Position numbers and translations under genes: made by a program
The notes under the pieces: model-generated
The model's database searches: none
The model's input: only the letters and a program-made list of their open reading frames with translations
What the model was told of the DNA's origin: nothing
Origin: a bacterium BMS3Bbin10
GTDB taxonomy: Bacteria; Pseudomonadota; Alphaproteobacteria; Rhizobiales; Methyloligellaceae
Assembly (NCBI GenBank): GCA_002897995.1
Contig: BDTT01000059.1
Span: 1 to 64,000 of the forward strand
Direction: 5' to 3'
DNA length: 64,000 nucleotides
Part shown: positions 53,825 to 64,000 of the stretch, one piece after another
Position numbering within the stretch: position 1 is the stretch's first letter
Layout: each line of letters opens with the position of its first letter

Positions 53825-54697
53825 ATGGCCATCGCACCTGCAAAAAGCCCGAGCGGTCTCACAATCATTGCAGGCGGCGGGCAAATGCCCCTGAAAGTTG
53901 CCAATGCGGCAACCTCCGCCGGGCGCGCCGTGCACATCTTCGCTCTGAGGGGCGCGGCGGAACCGGAGATTGAGAACTTTTCCCACACCTGGATCAACTT
54001 CGGTCATATCGGGAAGATCCTGTCCGTATCGAAGGCGGAGAATTGCGGGGAAATGGTCATTGTCGGATCGGCAAGGCGGCCCAGATTGGCTGACCTGAGA
54101 ATTGACTTTGGGGCGCTGTGGAGCTTGCCCTCTCTTTTGGGGTTAATGGCAGGCGGCGACAATTCTGTCCTGACCGGTATAATCGAGTTTTTCGAAAGCA
54201 AGGGATTCAAGGTCTTGGGAGCCCATGAAATCGCACCCGAACTGATGGCCGGCAAGGGCGTGTTCAGCAGGCGGCGACCGGGAAAGGCGGACCGGAAGGA
54301 TATTGCGATCGGTCTTGAGGTGATCGCGGCGCTCGGCGCGCTCGACGTCGGGCAGGCAACCGTTGTCGCTCAACAATACGTCCTGGCCGTGGAGGCGGCG
54401 GAAGGCACGGACAGAATGCTTCAGCGCTGCAAGGATCTGAACAAATGGGGCAAGAGCGGCAGCCGCAAACGCTCGGGCGTTCTTGTCAAATGCGCCAAGC
54501 CCGGCCAGGAACGCCGAATCGACTTGCCGACGGTCGGGCCCGAGACCATACGCCATGCCTCAAAGGCCGGGCTGGCCGGGATAGCCATCGCCGCCAATGA
54601 GGTGCTGATCGTCGATCGTGAGCAGTTCATAAAGGCGGCCGACGATGCCGGGCTGTTTGTCATCGGCGTGGACATGCAAGACGGCAAGCCGGCATGA
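53825..54697 (+). CDS. lpxI: UDP-2,3-diacylglucosamine pyrophosphatase LpxI
   Basis: A 290-residue DUF1009-type protein that hydrolyses UDP-2,3-diacylglucosamine to lipid X, the job done by LpxH in enterobacteria. The N-terminal Rossmann-like part is GLTIIAGGGQMPLKVANAA, and the C-terminal catalytic part has KCAKPGQERRIDLPTVGPETI and AGLAGIAIAANEVLIVD. It overlaps lpxB by 4 bp. LpxI between lpxA and lpxB is the classic alphaproteobacterial arrangement. Confidence 0.96.
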   Translation: MAIAPAKSPSGLTIIAGGGQMPLKVANAATSAGRAVHIFALRGAAEPEIENFSHTWINFGHIGKILSVSKAENCGEMVIVGSARRPRLADLRIDFGALWSLPSLLGLMAGGDNSVLTGIIEFFESKGFKVLGAHEIAPELMAGKGVFSRRRPGKADRKDIAIGLEVIAALGALDVGQATVVAQQYVLAVEAAEGTDRMLQRCKDLNKWGKSGSRKRSGVLVKCAKPGQERRIDLPTVGPETIRHASKAGLAGIAIAANEVLIVDREQFIKAADDAGLFVIGVDMQDGKPA

Positions 54698-55872
54698 ACG
54701 AACGCAAGGAGCCGCTGCGGCTCTTTCTCGTGGCGGGCGAACATTCTGGCGATCAAATTGGCGGCAAGCTCATTCCGGCCCTTCGCAGGCTGGCGGAGCG
54801 GGAAATCGAATTTTCCGGGGTGGGCGGCGAAGCCATGGCCGCTCAAGGATGCGCATCGCTTTTCCCCCTGTCCGATGTCGCCGTCATGGGCCCCCTGGCA
54901 ATACTGGCGCAACTGCGCACCATTGTGAAACGCGTCTATCAAAGCGTAGACGCCGCGGTGGAGATGAAACCCGACGCCCTCGTTATCATCGACAGCCCGG
55001 AGTTCACGCACCCGATTGCCAGGCGTGTAAGACGCCGGTTGCCGGCAATACCTGTCATCAATTATGTCTCGCCGACCGTGTGGAACTGGCGGCCGGGCCG
55101 GGCGCGTAAAATGCGCGGCTATATTGACCATGTATTGGCCATTCTCCCGTTTGAGCCAGCCGCGCATGAAAGGCTTGGCGGACCGGATTGCAGTTATGCC
55201 GGCCATCCTCTGATCGAGCGCCTGGAGTGGATTGAATCACTCGATCCGGCCGAACTTGCAGCATCATTGGGAGTGACGACAGAACACCCCGTGGTCGCGG
55301 TTTTGCCGGGCAGCCGGTCCAACGAGGTCAAGCGCGTAATGGACGCCTACGGAGACGCCCTGAGGCGCGTCATGGAAACCTCCGGCCCTTTGAATGTGAT
55401 TATTCCGGTTGTGCCCAGTGTTGAAGAGCTGATCCGCGAGGGCATCGCAAAATGGCCTGTAATCCCGCATCTGATTACCGGAGAAGAGAAGAAGTTTCAG
55501 GCATTTCGACTCGCCGATGCGGCGCTTGCCACATCCGGCACCGTTACATTGGAATTGGCGCTGGCGGGCACGCCAATGGTCGTCGCTTACCGGACGGAGC
55601 CCATCGTTGCGATGTTCCGCTGGGTGGCGAAGGCGCATTCCATTGTGTTGCCCAATCTGATTTTGGAAGAGAATGTGTTCCCGGAGTTTTTCCAGGAGGC
55701 ATGTTCAGCGGAAAATCTCTCGGACGCGCTGCTGGCGCTGCTGGACAGGGACGGGGCGCAAAGAAAACGTCAGATCGATGCATCGCGCGCTCTGGCATCG
55801 CGCATGAAACTTGCCAGCGGGAGCCCAAGCGACCACGCCGCCAAAGTCATCCTCTCCCTGATCAGACAATAA
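54694..55872 (+). CDS. lpxB: Lipid-A-disaccharide synthase
   Basis: A 392-residue GT-B-fold glycosyltransferase (GT19) that joins UDP-diacylglucosamine with lipid X. Typical regions are VAGEHSGDQIGGKLIPAL, FSGVGGEAMAAQG, VIIDSPEFTHPIARRVR, NYVSPTVWNWRPGRARKM and the donor-site LPGSRSNEVKRV, then ATSGTVTLELALAGTPMVVAYR. It ends the bamA-lpx operon and converges with gltA 34 bp away. Confidence 0.97.
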   Translation: MNERKEPLRLFLVAGEHSGDQIGGKLIPALRRLAEREIEFSGVGGEAMAAQGCASLFPLSDVAVMGPLAILAQLRTIVKRVYQSVDAAVEMKPDALVIIDSPEFTHPIARRVRRRLPAIPVINYVSPTVWNWRPGRARKMRGYIDHVLAILPFEPAAHERLGGPDCSYAGHPLIERLEWIESLDPAELAASLGVTTEHPVVAVLPGSRSNEVKRVMDAYGDALRRVMETSGPLNVIIPVVPSVEELIREGIAKWPVIPHLITGEEKKFQAFRLADAALATSGTVTLELALAGTPMVVAYRTEPIVAMFRWVAKAHSIVLPNLILEENVFPEFFQEACSAENLSDALLALLDRDGAQRKRQIDASRALASRMKLASGSPSDHAAKVILSLIRQ

Positions 55873-55906
55873 AGGGTCCGGTGACATGCAACGCGGCGTC
55901 CTGGTT

Positions 55907-57241
55907 TCAGCCTCGCTCCGTCACCGGCACATATGGCCGCTCTTTCGGGCCGGTATATAGCTGGCGCGGACGGCCAATGCGCTGGTCGGGATCCTCAATC
56001 ATCTCTCTCCACTGCGCAATCCAGCCCACCGTACGGGCGAGTGCAAACAGGACTGTGAACATGGATGTGGGAAAGCCAAGCGCGCGCAGGGTGATGCCCG
56101 AATAGAAGTCGATATTGGGATAGAGCTTGCGTTCGACGAAATAGTCGTCCTCAAGCGCGATCCGCTCCAGTTCGATGGCCACCAGCAATGCCGGATCCGT
56201 GTCCGCTCCCACGGCTTCAAGAACCTCATGGCAATTCTGTTGCATGATTTTGGCCCGTGGGTCGTAATTCTTGTAAACGCGATGGCCAAAACCCATCAGC
56301 CGGAAGGGGTCGTCCTTGTCCTTGGCCCGTTTCACATATTCCGGAATTCTGTCGACGGTCCCGATCTCCTCCAGCATCCGCAACGCCGCTTCGTTGGCGC
56401 CGCCATGAGCGGGGCCCCACAAACAGGCGATTCCGGCCGAAATACAGGCAAACGGATTGGCGCCCGATGATCCTGCGAGACGCACCGTCGATGTCGAGGC
56501 ATTCTGCTCATGGTCGGCATGCAGAATAAAAATATTGTCCATGGCGGCGGCAAGAACCGGATCGGATTCATATTTGTCGCACGGCACGGCAAAGCACATA
56601 TGCAGGAAATTGGAGGCGTAATCGAGATCGTTGCGCGGATACACGAATGGCTGGCCAATGGAGTATTTATAGGCCATGGCGGCAATGGTCGGCAGTTTCG
56701 CGATCATCCGGATGGCCGCGATTTCCCGCTGCATCGGATCGGTGATATCGGTCGAGTCATGGTAAAATGCGGAAAGTGCGCCCATGACGCCGACCATGAT
56801 GGCCATGGGGTGGGCGTCGCGGCGGAAACCGGTGAAAAACCGGTTCATTTGCTCATGCACCATGGTGTGCATGGTCACGCGCTGTTCAAAATCTTCCAGT
56901 TCCGACTTCGCTGGCAGCTCGCCATACAGCAGCAGATAGCAGGTTTCGAGAAAGCTGCCGTTTTCGGCAAGCTGATCGATGGGGTAGCCCCGATACAGCA
57001 AAATACCTTCCTCACCGTCAATATAGGTGATCTTCGATTCACAGCTCGCCGTCGAGGTGTATCCCGGGTCAAACGTGAAACAGCCGGTCTCCTGGTAGAG
57101 ATGCGAGATATCGATGACGTCGGGCCCGATGCTTCCTTGGTAGATCGGCAGATCGATATCCTTCCCGCCTACTGCCAGTCTCGCGGATTTCTGATTGTCC
57201 TTAGCGGATGCAAGCCGTTGGGAATCACCAGATGCGCTCAT
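55907..57241 (-). CDS. gltA: Citrate synthase
   Basis: A 444-residue type II (hexameric-type) citrate synthase, entry to the TCA cycle. Catalytic residues are in [25 protein letters not shown] and [15 protein letters not shown]. The N-terminal [32 protein letters not shown] is typical of the NADH-regulated Gram-negative type. I chose ATG 57241 because GGAGG lies about 7 bp upstream; the frame extends further without similarity. It lies 192 bp downstream of gltX. Confidence 0.97.
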   Translation of the reverse strand: MSASGDSQRLASAKDNQKSARLAVGGKDIDLPIYQGSIGPDVIDISHLYQETGCFTFDPGYTSTASCESKITYIDGEEGILLYRGYPIDQLAENGSFLETCYLLLYGELPAKSELEDFEQRVTMHTMVHEQMNRFFTGFRRDAHPMAIMVGVMGALSAFYHDSTDITDPMQREIAAIRMIAKLPTIAAMAYKYSIGQPFVYPRNDLDYASNFLHMCFAVPCDKYESDPVLAAAMDNIFILHADHEQNASTSTVRLAGSSGANPFACISAGIACLWGPAHGGANEAALRMLEEIGTVDRIPEYVKRAKDKDDPFRLMGFGHRVYKNYDPRAKIMQQNCHEVLEAVGADTDPALLVAIELERIALEDDYFVERKLYPNIDFYSGITLRALGFPTSMFTVLFALARTVGWIAQWREMIEDPDQRIGRPRQLYTGPKERPYVPVTERG

Positions 57242-57433
57242 GTGAGACCTCCATTGTCTAGCCAAAAGGCGGCCCCGCGACAGGACCGGGACAGCTATAG
57301 GTTGAATTGAAAAGTTGTCCCAATGCCTAATCGATTTCCCCGACCGGAGCAAGATCACCATTGGACGCAAAGCCGCCTGACCGGCCGATTTGGTGCGGTA
57401 CGTGGATAACTCGGTATTTGCCGGATAGCTGCT

Positions 57434-58855
57434 TTACGAAACCTGGTCCCGGATACGCGCCAGGGACTCTTCCTTGCCGAGAACCGCAAGCACATCGAAA
57501 ATACCGGGCGAAGTGGTGCGGCCCGTGAGAGCCGCACGCAATGGTTGTGCGACCTTGCCGAGCTTGAGACCGGACTTGTCCGCAAATTCACGTATGACGG
57601 CTTCAACTTCCGGCGCGCTCCACTCCTGAAGCGCCTCAAGCGGCTGAAGCAATGCACGCAGCACGTTACACGCATCGCCATCCAGCAGTTTGCCGGCCGC
57701 TTCGTTGATTTCCAGTGGCCGCGATGCAAACACGAACCGTCCCGCGTCGAGAATTTCGACCAGCGTTTTGGCGCGCTCCTTCAGACCCGGCATGGCCTGC
57801 GACAATTTCCGCCAGGACTCTTCGTTGCCGGTATTGGGCGGCCGCTCCTCATCTGGCAGTTCCGGTATGATCGCGCGAACCATCGCGGCGAGCGTTTCGT
57901 CATCGGTCCGCCGGATATAATGCCCGTTGAGATTTTCCAGTTTGCTGAAATCGAACCGGGACGGGGAGCGCCCGATTTCCGTCAGATCGAACCACTTTAT
58001 CATTTCGGCCGTGGAGAAAATTTCGTCGTCTCCATGGCTCCAGCCAAGACGCACCAGATAATTCCGCAAAGCCTCGGGCAGGTACCCCATCGCCCGGTAG
58101 GCCGCTATACCGAGCGCGCCGTGCCGCTTCGACAGTTTGGCGCCATCGGATCCATGGATCAGCGGGACATGGGCGAAGACCGGCCAATCCCAGCCAAGAG
58201 CGGTATAAATCTGCGCCTGACGCGTTGCGTTGGTGAGATGATCCGCGCCCCGGATCACATGCGTTACGCCCATGTCGTGATCATCCGCCACAACAGCCAG
58301 ATTGTATGTCGGCGAACCATCGCTGCGCAGAATCACCAGATCGTCGATATCCTTGTTGGCGACCGCGACCTTGCCCTGAACCTGGTCGTCGATAACCGTT
58401 TCGCCATCCCGGGGGGCCTTGAAGCGGATGACAGGGTCAACACCCGCCGGGGCGTCGGCAGGGTCGCGGTCGCGCCATGTACCGTCATAGACCGCCGTGC
58501 GGCCTTCGGCGCGCGCGCATTCGCGCATCTTTTCAAGCTCCTGAGGCGTCGCGTAGCATTTATATGCATTGCCCTCGCTGAGAAGCCGGTCCACCACCTC
58601 CCGGTGCCGGTCCGCGCGCCGGTGCTGATAAACAGGCTCGCCGTCCCATTCGAGCTCCAGCCAGGAAAGACCGTCAAGAATGGCGTCAATCGCCTCGGGC
58701 GTTGAACGCTGCCTGTCGGTATCTTCGATACGCAGCAGCATTTGCCCGCCCTTCGCCTTGGCGTAGAGCCAGTTGAAAAGGGCCGTACGCGCCCCGCCAA
58801 TATGCAGAAAACCGGTGGGCGAGGGGGCAAACCGGGTCACCACTCCATGAGTCAT
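57434..58855 (-). CDS. gltX: Glutamyl-tRNA synthetase
   Basis: A 473-residue class I synthetase. The HIGH motif is present as FLHIGGART at about 16-24 and KMSKS as KLSKRHG near 245. The C-terminal helical anticodon-binding domain has typical length. The enzyme may be discriminating or non-discriminating; many alphaproteobacteria have two GltX copies and use one for Gln-tRNA via GatCAB. It is divergent from comEC. Confidence 0.96.
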   Translation of the reverse strand: MTHGVVTRFAPSPTGFLHIGGARTALFNWLYAKAKGGQMLLRIEDTDRQRSTPEAIDAILDGLSWLELEWDGEPVYQHRRADRHREVVDRLLSEGNAYKCYATPQELEKMRECARAEGRTAVYDGTWRDRDPADAPAGVDPVIRFKAPRDGETVIDDQVQGKVAVANKDIDDLVILRSDGSPTYNLAVVADDHDMGVTHVIRGADHLTNATRQAQIYTALGWDWPVFAHVPLIHGSDGAKLSKRHGALGIAAYRAMGYLPEALRNYLVRLGWSHGDDEIFSTAEMIKWFDLTEIGRSPSRFDFSKLENLNGHYIRRTDDETLAAMVRAIIPELPDEERPPNTGNEESWRKLSQAMPGLKERAKTLVEILDAGRFVFASRPLEINEAAGKLLDGDACNVLRALLQPLEALQEWSAPEVEAVIREFADKSGLKLGKVAQPLRAALTGRTTSPGIFDVLAVLGKEESLARIRDQVS

Positions 58856-58982
58856 GTGGTTCCTCCACGTGCTGACAATGTGTGTAAATCAACAAAGAAT
58901 TCGGGCATCCCCGCGCGCTCATGTAGCATAAGTATCAGGTTCACGTTAAGGGCCGGGCGCTTTCGGGCGGGGGAAACGGGCA

Positions 58983-61196
58983 TTGGCAGAGTGGCCTGAG
59001 CACACTCAGCGTCGTCAAATCCACACCGGATGGCCGGGGTGGCGCCCCGGGTTGCGCCTTGCCAGGATGCTCGAAGACGAAAATGACCGATGGTTCCTTT
59101 GGGTGCCGGTCTGTTTCGGTGCGGGCATCGGCCTCTATTTCGCGCTGCCGGAAGAGCCCCCGTTTTATTCCATCATTGCCGCGCTCGGAATCATACTCAG
59201 CCTTTGTCTCGCCACCCGAAATATACCTTTTCTCTGGACCCTTTGCGTTGCCTGTCTCTGCGCGGCGCTCGGTTTCACCAATGCCAAATTGCGCACGCTC
59301 AGCGTTGCACAACCCGCAATGGAGCGCGCCGGCGGCTTTCAGGTTCTCAGGGGCTGGATTGAGAAAACCGAGGCCCGGTTGCCGGTTGGGCACCGCATCA
59401 CTCTTCGGCCGTTTGCCGCCCGGGGCGGGAAAAAGGGGAAACTGCCATACCGGGTGCGATACACCAGCCGCTTTGAAGAGGCTCCCGTCACGGGCTCGGC
59501 AGTCGAAGTGCGCCTGCGCCTGCGCCGTGTGCCCGAACCGGTGATGCCGGGCGGCTTCGATTTTTCACGCAAAGCCTATTTTGCGGGTCTTGGCGCGGTG
59601 GGTTTTGCGCTTGCGCCGGGCAAGCCGCTCACCGGCGTCCCGCCGCCGCCATTCGATATCCGCCTGCGGGCAAAAATCGACCGGCTGCGCCGCGGTATCG
59701 AACGGAGCATACTGGAGAGCGTTCCTGGAGAACGCGGAGCGTTTGTGATCGCGCTGATAACGGGAGAGCGCGGCCGCATTCCCAAAGAAACTCTCACCGC
59801 ACTGAGGGACTCAGGGCTCGCCCATATGCTCGCGATTTCCGGGCTTCATATGGCGCTGATGGCGGGATCCCTGTACTGGCTCCTGCGGGCGGGGGCGGCG
59901 GGCTTTCCAGCCCTGGCGTTGCGATACCCGATCAAAAAGTGGGCCGCCATGCTGGCGCTGCTCGGGGCCGGGTTTTATCTCTCCATCTCGGGGGGATCAA
60001 TCGCCACGCAGCGCGCATTCCTGATGACGGGAATAGTCTTTACCGCGATCCTGCTCGACCGGCCGGCACTCACTCTGCGCAACGTCGCTCTTGCCGCCGT
60101 CGTGATCCTCGGCCTGTTCCCCGAAAGCTTGCTCGACGTCTCGTTCCAGATGTCATTCGCCGCCGTGACGGCGCTGGTGGCTGTCTATGAACGCACGAGA
60201 AAGCGAAAATCCGCCGCATTCACACACACGCTCCACGGCCGGGCCCTCCGAAAGGCAGGCGGGTACCTTGCCGGGATTGCCCTCACAACACTGGTGGCCG
60301 GCATCGCCGTCGCGCCGTTCGCCGCATTCCACTTTCACAAACTCGCGCAATTCAGCCTGCTCGCCAACCTCGCCGCGATGCCGCCATTCGGCCTTGCAGT
60401 GATGCCCGCGGCGCTTGTGGTGCTGCTCATGATGCCATTCGGTCTGGAAGCCTTGCCATTGCAGTTTATGGCCTGGGGCATCGACCAGGTCGTATCCGTC
60501 GCCAAGGAAGTTTCGAGCTGGCCGGCCGCCACGGTCCGCGTAGCTACAATGCCGTCCGCCTCGCTCCTTGCCCTGACCCTCGGCGGTCTGTGGCTGTGCC
60601 TGTGGCGGAAGCCCTGGCGGCTGGCCGGGATTGGCATTGCCGGTATCGGCCTTGTGCTGGCGGGGGGAAACCCGCGCCCGGACTTGCTCGTTGGGCGCGA
60701 TGGAAAACTGCTCGCCGTGCGCACGAGCGCCGATAACCTCTCCGTGACGGGAGGCAAGCGGGCCAGCTACTCCCTGGAGCAGTGGCTGCGCGCCGATGGC
60801 GACCCGCGCGATCCGGCCTCCGCGCTCAAGAGCGGCGCCTTCAAATGCGATGAACTGGCCTGCATTGCAACGGTTAAAGGCAGGACGGTCGCCTTTGTCC
60901 GGCACCCCGCCGCGCTCGCCGAGGAATGCGCGCGAGCCGACATCGTCGTGGCGCAAATTCCGCTCAACCGGCGTTGCCCCAAGGCGCGCGTAACCGTCGA
61001 CCGGATAGACTTGTGGGCCGATGGCGCACATGCGCTCTATCTCGACGGGCAATCCATCCGCATCGAGACGGTCGCGCAATTCAGGGGCGCGCGCCCCTGG
61101 TCGCGCAATACCGTGCGGAAGCGCAAAAAACCTCTAACCGATGGCAACGCCTACGCGGGTGAACCAGGGGACGGGGATGAGAAAAAAAGCCGCTAA
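58983..61196 (+). CDS. comEC: ComEC/Rec2 family membrane protein
   Basis: A 737-residue polytopic membrane protein. An N-terminal DUF4131 domain with two helices and an OB-like part is followed by the Competence domain: [35 protein letters not shown] near residue 280, then seven or more helices. The C-terminal cytoplasmic part should be a metallo-beta-lactamase domain but lacks an HxHxDH motif. ComEC carries DNA through the inner membrane during transformation. The start is uncertain: TTG 58983 with GGGGGAAA upstream, or ATG 59067. The stop overlaps that of lexA. Confidence 0.9.
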   Translation: MAEWPEHTQRRQIHTGWPGWRPGLRLARMLEDENDRWFLWVPVCFGAGIGLYFALPEEPPFYSIIAALGIILSLCLATRNIPFLWTLCVACLCAALGFTNAKLRTLSVAQPAMERAGGFQVLRGWIEKTEARLPVGHRITLRPFAARGGKKGKLPYRVRYTSRFEEAPVTGSAVEVRLRLRRVPEPVMPGGFDFSRKAYFAGLGAVGFALAPGKPLTGVPPPPFDIRLRAKIDRLRRGIERSILESVPGERGAFVIALITGERGRIPKETLTALRDSGLAHMLAISGLHMALMAGSLYWLLRAGAAGFPALALRYPIKKWAAMLALLGAGFYLSISGGSIATQRAFLMTGIVFTAILLDRPALTLRNVALAAVVILGLFPESLLDVSFQMSFAAVTALVAVYERTRKRKSAAFTHTLHGRALRKAGGYLAGIALTTLVAGIAVAPFAAFHFHKLAQFSLLANLAAMPPFGLAVMPAALVVLLMMPFGLEALPLQFMAWGIDQVVSVAKEVSSWPAATVRVATMPSASLLALTLGGLWLCLWRKPWRLAGIGIAGIGLVLAGGNPRPDLLVGRDGKLLAVRTSADNLSVTGGKRASYSLEQWLRADGDPRDPASALKSGAFKCDELACIATVKGRTVAFVRHPAALAEECARADIVVAQIPLNRRCPKARVTVDRIDLWADGAHALYLDGQSIRIETVAQFRGARPWSRNTVRKRKKPLTDGNAYAGEPGDGDEKKSR

Positions 61197-61891
61197 TAAA
61201 CGCGGATCAACCCCACCAGTGTGCCTTGAACATCGACCCTGTCCGGCCCGAAAATGCGGGTTTCATAGGCTGGATTCGCCGCTTCGAGCGCAATCGAATC
61301 GCCGCGGCGGCGCAGGCGCTTGAGCGTGGCTTCCTCATTGTCGACGAGCGCCACGACGATATCACCGGTATTGGCGGTATCGCTGCGGCGAATAATGACC
61401 GTGTCGCCTTCCAGAATGCCCGCCTCGATCATCGAATCCCCTTTAACATCGAGCGCGAAATGCTCGCCCTTGGCCAGCAGATCCGGCGGCACGTCGATGG
61501 TGCGGCTGCGATGCTGGATGGCCTCGATGGGGACGCCGGCGGCGATCTGCCCCATGACGGGAATGGACACATTGTTCGACGATGGGGTTCCGTCGTCCGA
61601 TATACGCACGCGCCCCAGAGAGCCCTCGATAACGCTCGGCGAAAACCCACGGCCGCCGCCCAGGCCGGGATTGACCGATTCCGGCAGCTTCAATATCTCC
61701 AGCGCGCGCGCCCGGTGGGGCAGGCGGCGGATAAAGCCGCGTTCTTCAAGCGCGGTAATGAGCCGGTGAATCCCGGATTTCGATTTAAGGTCGAGCGCCT
61801 CTTTCATTTCATCGAATGACGGCGGCACTCCCTGTTCCTTCACCCGCTCGTGGATGAACATCAGCAACTCTTTTTGTTTTCGCGTCAGCAT
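61193..61891 (-). CDS. lexA: LexA repressor
   Basis: A 232-residue SOS repressor. The N-terminal winged helix ([45 protein letters not shown]) binds DNA. The C-terminal S24 peptidase domain has the cleavage site Ala-Gly in [11 protein letters not shown], the catalytic Ser in KGDSMIEAG and the catalytic Lys in [15 protein letters not shown] precedes the ATG. A LexA box lies upstream, so it represses itself. It is tail-to-tail with comEC, with a 4-bp overlap at the stop codons. Confidence 0.97.
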   Translation of the reverse strand: MLTRKQKELLMFIHERVKEQGVPPSFDEMKEALDLKSKSGIHRLITALEERGFIRRLPHRARALEILKLPESVNPGLGGGRGFSPSVIEGSLGRVRISDDGTPSSNNVSIPVMGQIAAGVPIEAIQHRSRTIDVPPDLLAKGEHFALDVKGDSMIEAGILEGDTVIIRRSDTANTGDIVVALVDNEEATLKRLRRRGDSIALEAANPAYETRIFGPDRVDVQGTLVGLIRVY

Positions 61892-61984
61892 CTAAGCCCC
61901 TCGCTGGTCATTGCCGCGTCCAATGCGCGGTGTCCGAATCAAACTAGGCACCAGATATGGACAAATCATGAACATTTTATACAT

Positions 61985-61999
61985 GTTCCAGTTGTGTTC
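61985..61999 (-). promoter_or_regulatory. LexA box in the lexA promoter
   Basis: GTTC-N7-GTTC, the alphaproteobacterial SOS operator, is perfect at 61985-61999, about 95 bp upstream of the lexA start. On the minus strand a -10-like TATAAAAT follows directly (around 61974-61981), so a bound repressor would cover the promoter. A second palindrome, GAACAT-N7-ATGTTC at 61970-61988, overlaps it. Confidence 0.85.
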
Positions 62000-62183
62000 C
62001 GCAAGGGGGTGCGAGTCGGAGATGTTCGGTGGGGTTGCTTGGGGGTTTGCCGAGCGCGGGAGAGTGACCTTGCCACGATTCGGAAGTACGGAAGAATAAC
62101 AGCTACGCCCGTAACATTTAGCCTTGCCCAGGCCCGCAAAATGAACCGCGGGGCGCAGACTCTTTGCTAACAATATCCCCACG

Positions 62184-62267
62184 CGTCACCCCGGCGAAAG
62201 CCGGGGTCCAGTTTTGGTGGAGCGAGACGCGAGGCCGGTCTGGATTCCGGCTTTCGCCAGAATGACG
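62184..62267. repeat. Intergenic inverted-repeat element in the lexA-moeA gap
   Basis: Arms of 28 bp at 62184-62211 and 62240-62267 are inverted copies with a few mismatches. They centre on CCGGCGAAAGCCGG, itself near-palindromic. Such elements, CGTCA-x-CCGGCGAAAGCCGG-x-CCAG, are scattered between genes in many alphaproteobacteria. It lies in the 417-bp gap together with the lexA promoter; the rest of the gap shows no gene. Confidence 0.85.
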
Positions 62268-62308
62268 GAAGAAGCCGGGATGGCGGGGAGCGCGCCTGGA
62301 GGCCCGTT

Positions 62309-63529
62309 TCAAAAATCCAGCGGCAATATCGCTACTGCCTCGCCCGCCAGTGCCGCTGGAGCCCCCGGCGACCGCACAATGAGGCAGTCGGCCTGCGACA
62401 GGGGCGAGAGCAGGGAGCTGTCCTGGGAGCGCACGGGGCGCACGAGCGCAGCGCCGTCCGGCCCGCTCTCGAATGTCGCGCGCATATAATGCTGGCGGGG
62501 GCCGTTTTCGCCGACGCCTTCGGCCAGGACCCCCGGTCTTTCCGCCGCCGCGCTGCTGTCCTGTGCGAGCAGTTTTTCAAGCATCGGAATGAGAAAAATC
62601 CGCGCGCATATCAGGGCCGAAACCGGGTTGCCGGGAAGCCCCACTATGCGCTGCGGCCCCAGCGTCCCGAACATCAGCGGTTTTCCGGGGCGCATGGCGA
62701 TCTTCCAGAAATCGAGTTCCATACCGGCGGAGCGCAACGCGCCCTGCACAAGATCATGGTCGCCCACCGACGCGCCGCCGATGGTCAGCAGGATGTCGGC
62801 CTCGCGCGCCCGGGCAATATGCTCCGCCAGGCTGTCCGCCGTGTCGCGGGCGATGCCGATGCGCTCGCCCCGGCCGCCGGCCGCCTCGACCATTGCCGCC
62901 AGGCCAAAGGGAATCGATGAAACAATCTGCCCCGGTTTCAGTTCATCCCCCGGCATGACCAGTTCATCCCCCGTCGCCAGGATCGCCACCACGGGTTTGC
63001 GGCGGACCTTGAGCTGCGTCACGTTCATGGCGGCCGCGAGCGCCAGATCGCGCGCGCCGAGTTTCCGGCCCGCCCGGAGCAGGGTGTCGCCTTCGGCAAA
63101 ATCATACCCGCGCGGGCGGATAAAGTTGCCCGGCTCCGCACGCACCTTCACCACGACCGTATTGCCGTCACGCTGCGTATCTTCCTGCATGACGACCGCA
63201 TCTGCGCCTTCAGGCACCGCGCCGCCGGTAAAAATACGCACCGCTTGCCCCGCCCCGACCTGCGCCTCGAAGGGGTGCCCGGCGCCGGCATCGCCGATGA
63301 CGCTCAAGTCGCAGGGTATGCCGCCCAGATCCGCGGCGCGCACCGCATAGCCATCCATTGCCGACGCATCGAAGGGCGGCTGGGTGATGCAGGCTGCAAC
63401 CCCTTGCGCCAGAACGCGGCCATGGCCCTCTTCAAGGGGAATTGTTTCGATACCCACGGGCTCAAGGCCGGCGAGAACGCGGCTGCGCGCCTCGTCCACT
63501 GCGAGCAAGGGCTTGCGCGGCTCAGTCAC
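62309..63529 (-). CDS. moeA: Molybdopterin molybdenumtransferase
   Basis: A 406-residue MoeA protein that inserts molybdate into adenylated molybdopterin. Recognisable stretches are [53 protein letters not shown], and [15 protein letters not shown] with [18 protein letters not shown] placed the start at GTG 63529, which overlaps the moaC stop and gives the usual length. ATG 63556 or 63586 would add residues that overlap moaC further. Confidence 0.93.
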   Translation of the reverse strand: MTEPRKPLLAVDEARSRVLAGLEPVGIETIPLEEGHGRVLAQGVAACITQPPFDASAMDGYAVRAADLGGIPCDLSVIGDAGAGHPFEAQVGAGQAVRIFTGGAVPEGADAVVMQEDTQRDGNTVVVKVRAEPGNFIRPRGYDFAEGDTLLRAGRKLGARDLALAAAMNVTQLKVRRKPVVAILATGDELVMPGDELKPGQIVSSIPFGLAAMVEAAGGRGERIGIARDTADSLAEHIARAREADILLTIGGASVGDHDLVQGALRSAGMELDFWKIAMRPGKPLMFGTLGPQRIVGLPGNPVSALICARIFLIPMLEKLLAQDSSAAAERPGVLAEGVGENGPRQHYMRATFESGPDGAALVRPVRSQDSSLLSPLSQADCLIVRSPGAPAALAGEAVAILPLDF

Positions 63530-64000
63530 GCCTGTCGCCCGCTTCGCCGGCCACATAACGACCGGACCGCCCGCCGGATTTCTCAATCAGGCGGATGCCG
63601 GAGAACGACATCCCCCGGTCAACCGCTTTCACCATGTCATAGATGGTGAGGCAGGCGAGGGACACGGCGGTCAGGGCTTCCATTTCCACACCGGTTTTGC
63701 CCGAGACCTTGGCCATCGCCGTGACGGCGATCCCGGCGGGGTCTTTTGAGAGTTGAAAATCGACCGTGACCTGAGACAACGCCAGGGGATGGCAGAGCGG
63801 AATGAGTTCATGGGTGCGCTTGGCCGCCATGATCCCGGCAAGACGCGCCGTGGCCAGCACATCGCCCTTTTTGGCATTGCCTTCCTCGATCAGCGCAAGG
63901 GTCTCAGGGAGCATGGAGACGAAACCCTCCGCAACCGCGATGCGCGTGGTCACGTCCTTGTCCGCCACATCGACCATATGCGCCTCGCCGCGTTCGTTCA
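63522..64000 (-). CDS. moaC: Cyclic pyranopterin monophosphate synthase, 5' end outside window
   Basis: The C-terminal ~159 residues of MoaC. At the right edge the frame continues through [17 protein letters not shown], the normal N-terminal family motif, so the start codon lies just outside the window. Further motifs are [30 protein letters not shown] and [23 protein letters not shown]. With MoaA it forms cyclic pyranopterin monophosphate. It is translationally coupled to moeA by an 8-bp overlap. Confidence 0.95.
   Translation of the reverse strand, partial: NERGEAHMVDVADKDVTTRIAVAEGFVSMLPETLALIEEGNAKKGDVLATARLAGIMAAKRTHELIPLCHPLALSQVTVDFQLSKDPAGIAVTAMAKVSGKTGVEMEALTAVSLACLTIYDMVKAVDRGMSFSGIRLIEKSGGRSGRYVAGEAGDRRD

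Noticed and set aside
61911-62312. Short frames in the lexA-moeA gap
   Set aside because: They run through the LexA box and the inverted-repeat element, and have no similarity or good start site.

Overview
The window is chromosomal DNA of an alphaproteobacterium, probably from the Hyphomicrobiales/Parvibaculales side of the class. The gene order points there: clpP-clpX-lon-hup, one fourteen-gene nuo operon followed by birA, RNase J, mce, a DUF1467 gene, proS, lolC, lolD and dnaE, then the rpsB-tsf-frr-uppS-cdsA-dxr-rseP-bamA-lpxD-fabZ-lpxA-lpxI-lpxB block, and finally gltA, gltX, comEC, lexA, moeA and moaC. LpxI in place of LpxH and a GTTC-N7-GTTC LexA box fit the same class. The placement is inferred from gene order and families, because no rRNA is present.

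Layout. 1-1107: the end of a proline-rich Cys-repeat protein and tRNA-Arg(TCT). 1161-7337: a sulfur and amino-acid patch with metC, an aapJ/aapP transporter pair lacking its permeases, sseA, alaX and cysK. 7600-14867: tRNA-Leu(TAG), trigger factor, ClpP, ClpX, Lon and HU, a protein quality-control cluster. 14918-15169: tRNA-Val(TAC) and tRNA-Asp(GTC). 15461-29854: nuoA to nuoN, complete and tightly packed, with many overlapping or nearly overlapping junctions. 29859-41310: birA, rnj, mce, DUF1467 gene, a 1.1-kb accessory patch with a repeat and an orphan gene, then proS, lolC, lolD, dnaE. 41478-55872: translation genes leading into isoprenoid, phospholipid, outer-membrane and lipid A synthesis. 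55907-64000: gltA and gltX on the minus strand, comEC on plus, then lexA, moeA and a truncated moaC on minus.

Most of the window is ordinary housekeeping sequence with intact genes. The unusual parts are where expected genes are missing and where small palindromic elements sit. pyrH is absent between tsf and frr, and a 268-bp element with 34-bp terminal inverted repeats lies there instead. The aapQ and aapM permease genes are absent between aapJ and aapP. Two copies of a ~127-bp palindromic repeat lie after aapP and after the DUF1467 gene. All three elements begin with CTAG, and that CTAG contains the TAG stop codon of the gene upstream. Ribosomal protein S2 carries a long acidic/Lys-rich linker and a C-terminal helix-hairpin-helix-like module. 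I found no phage, CRISPR array, transposase or obvious new multi-gene defence system.
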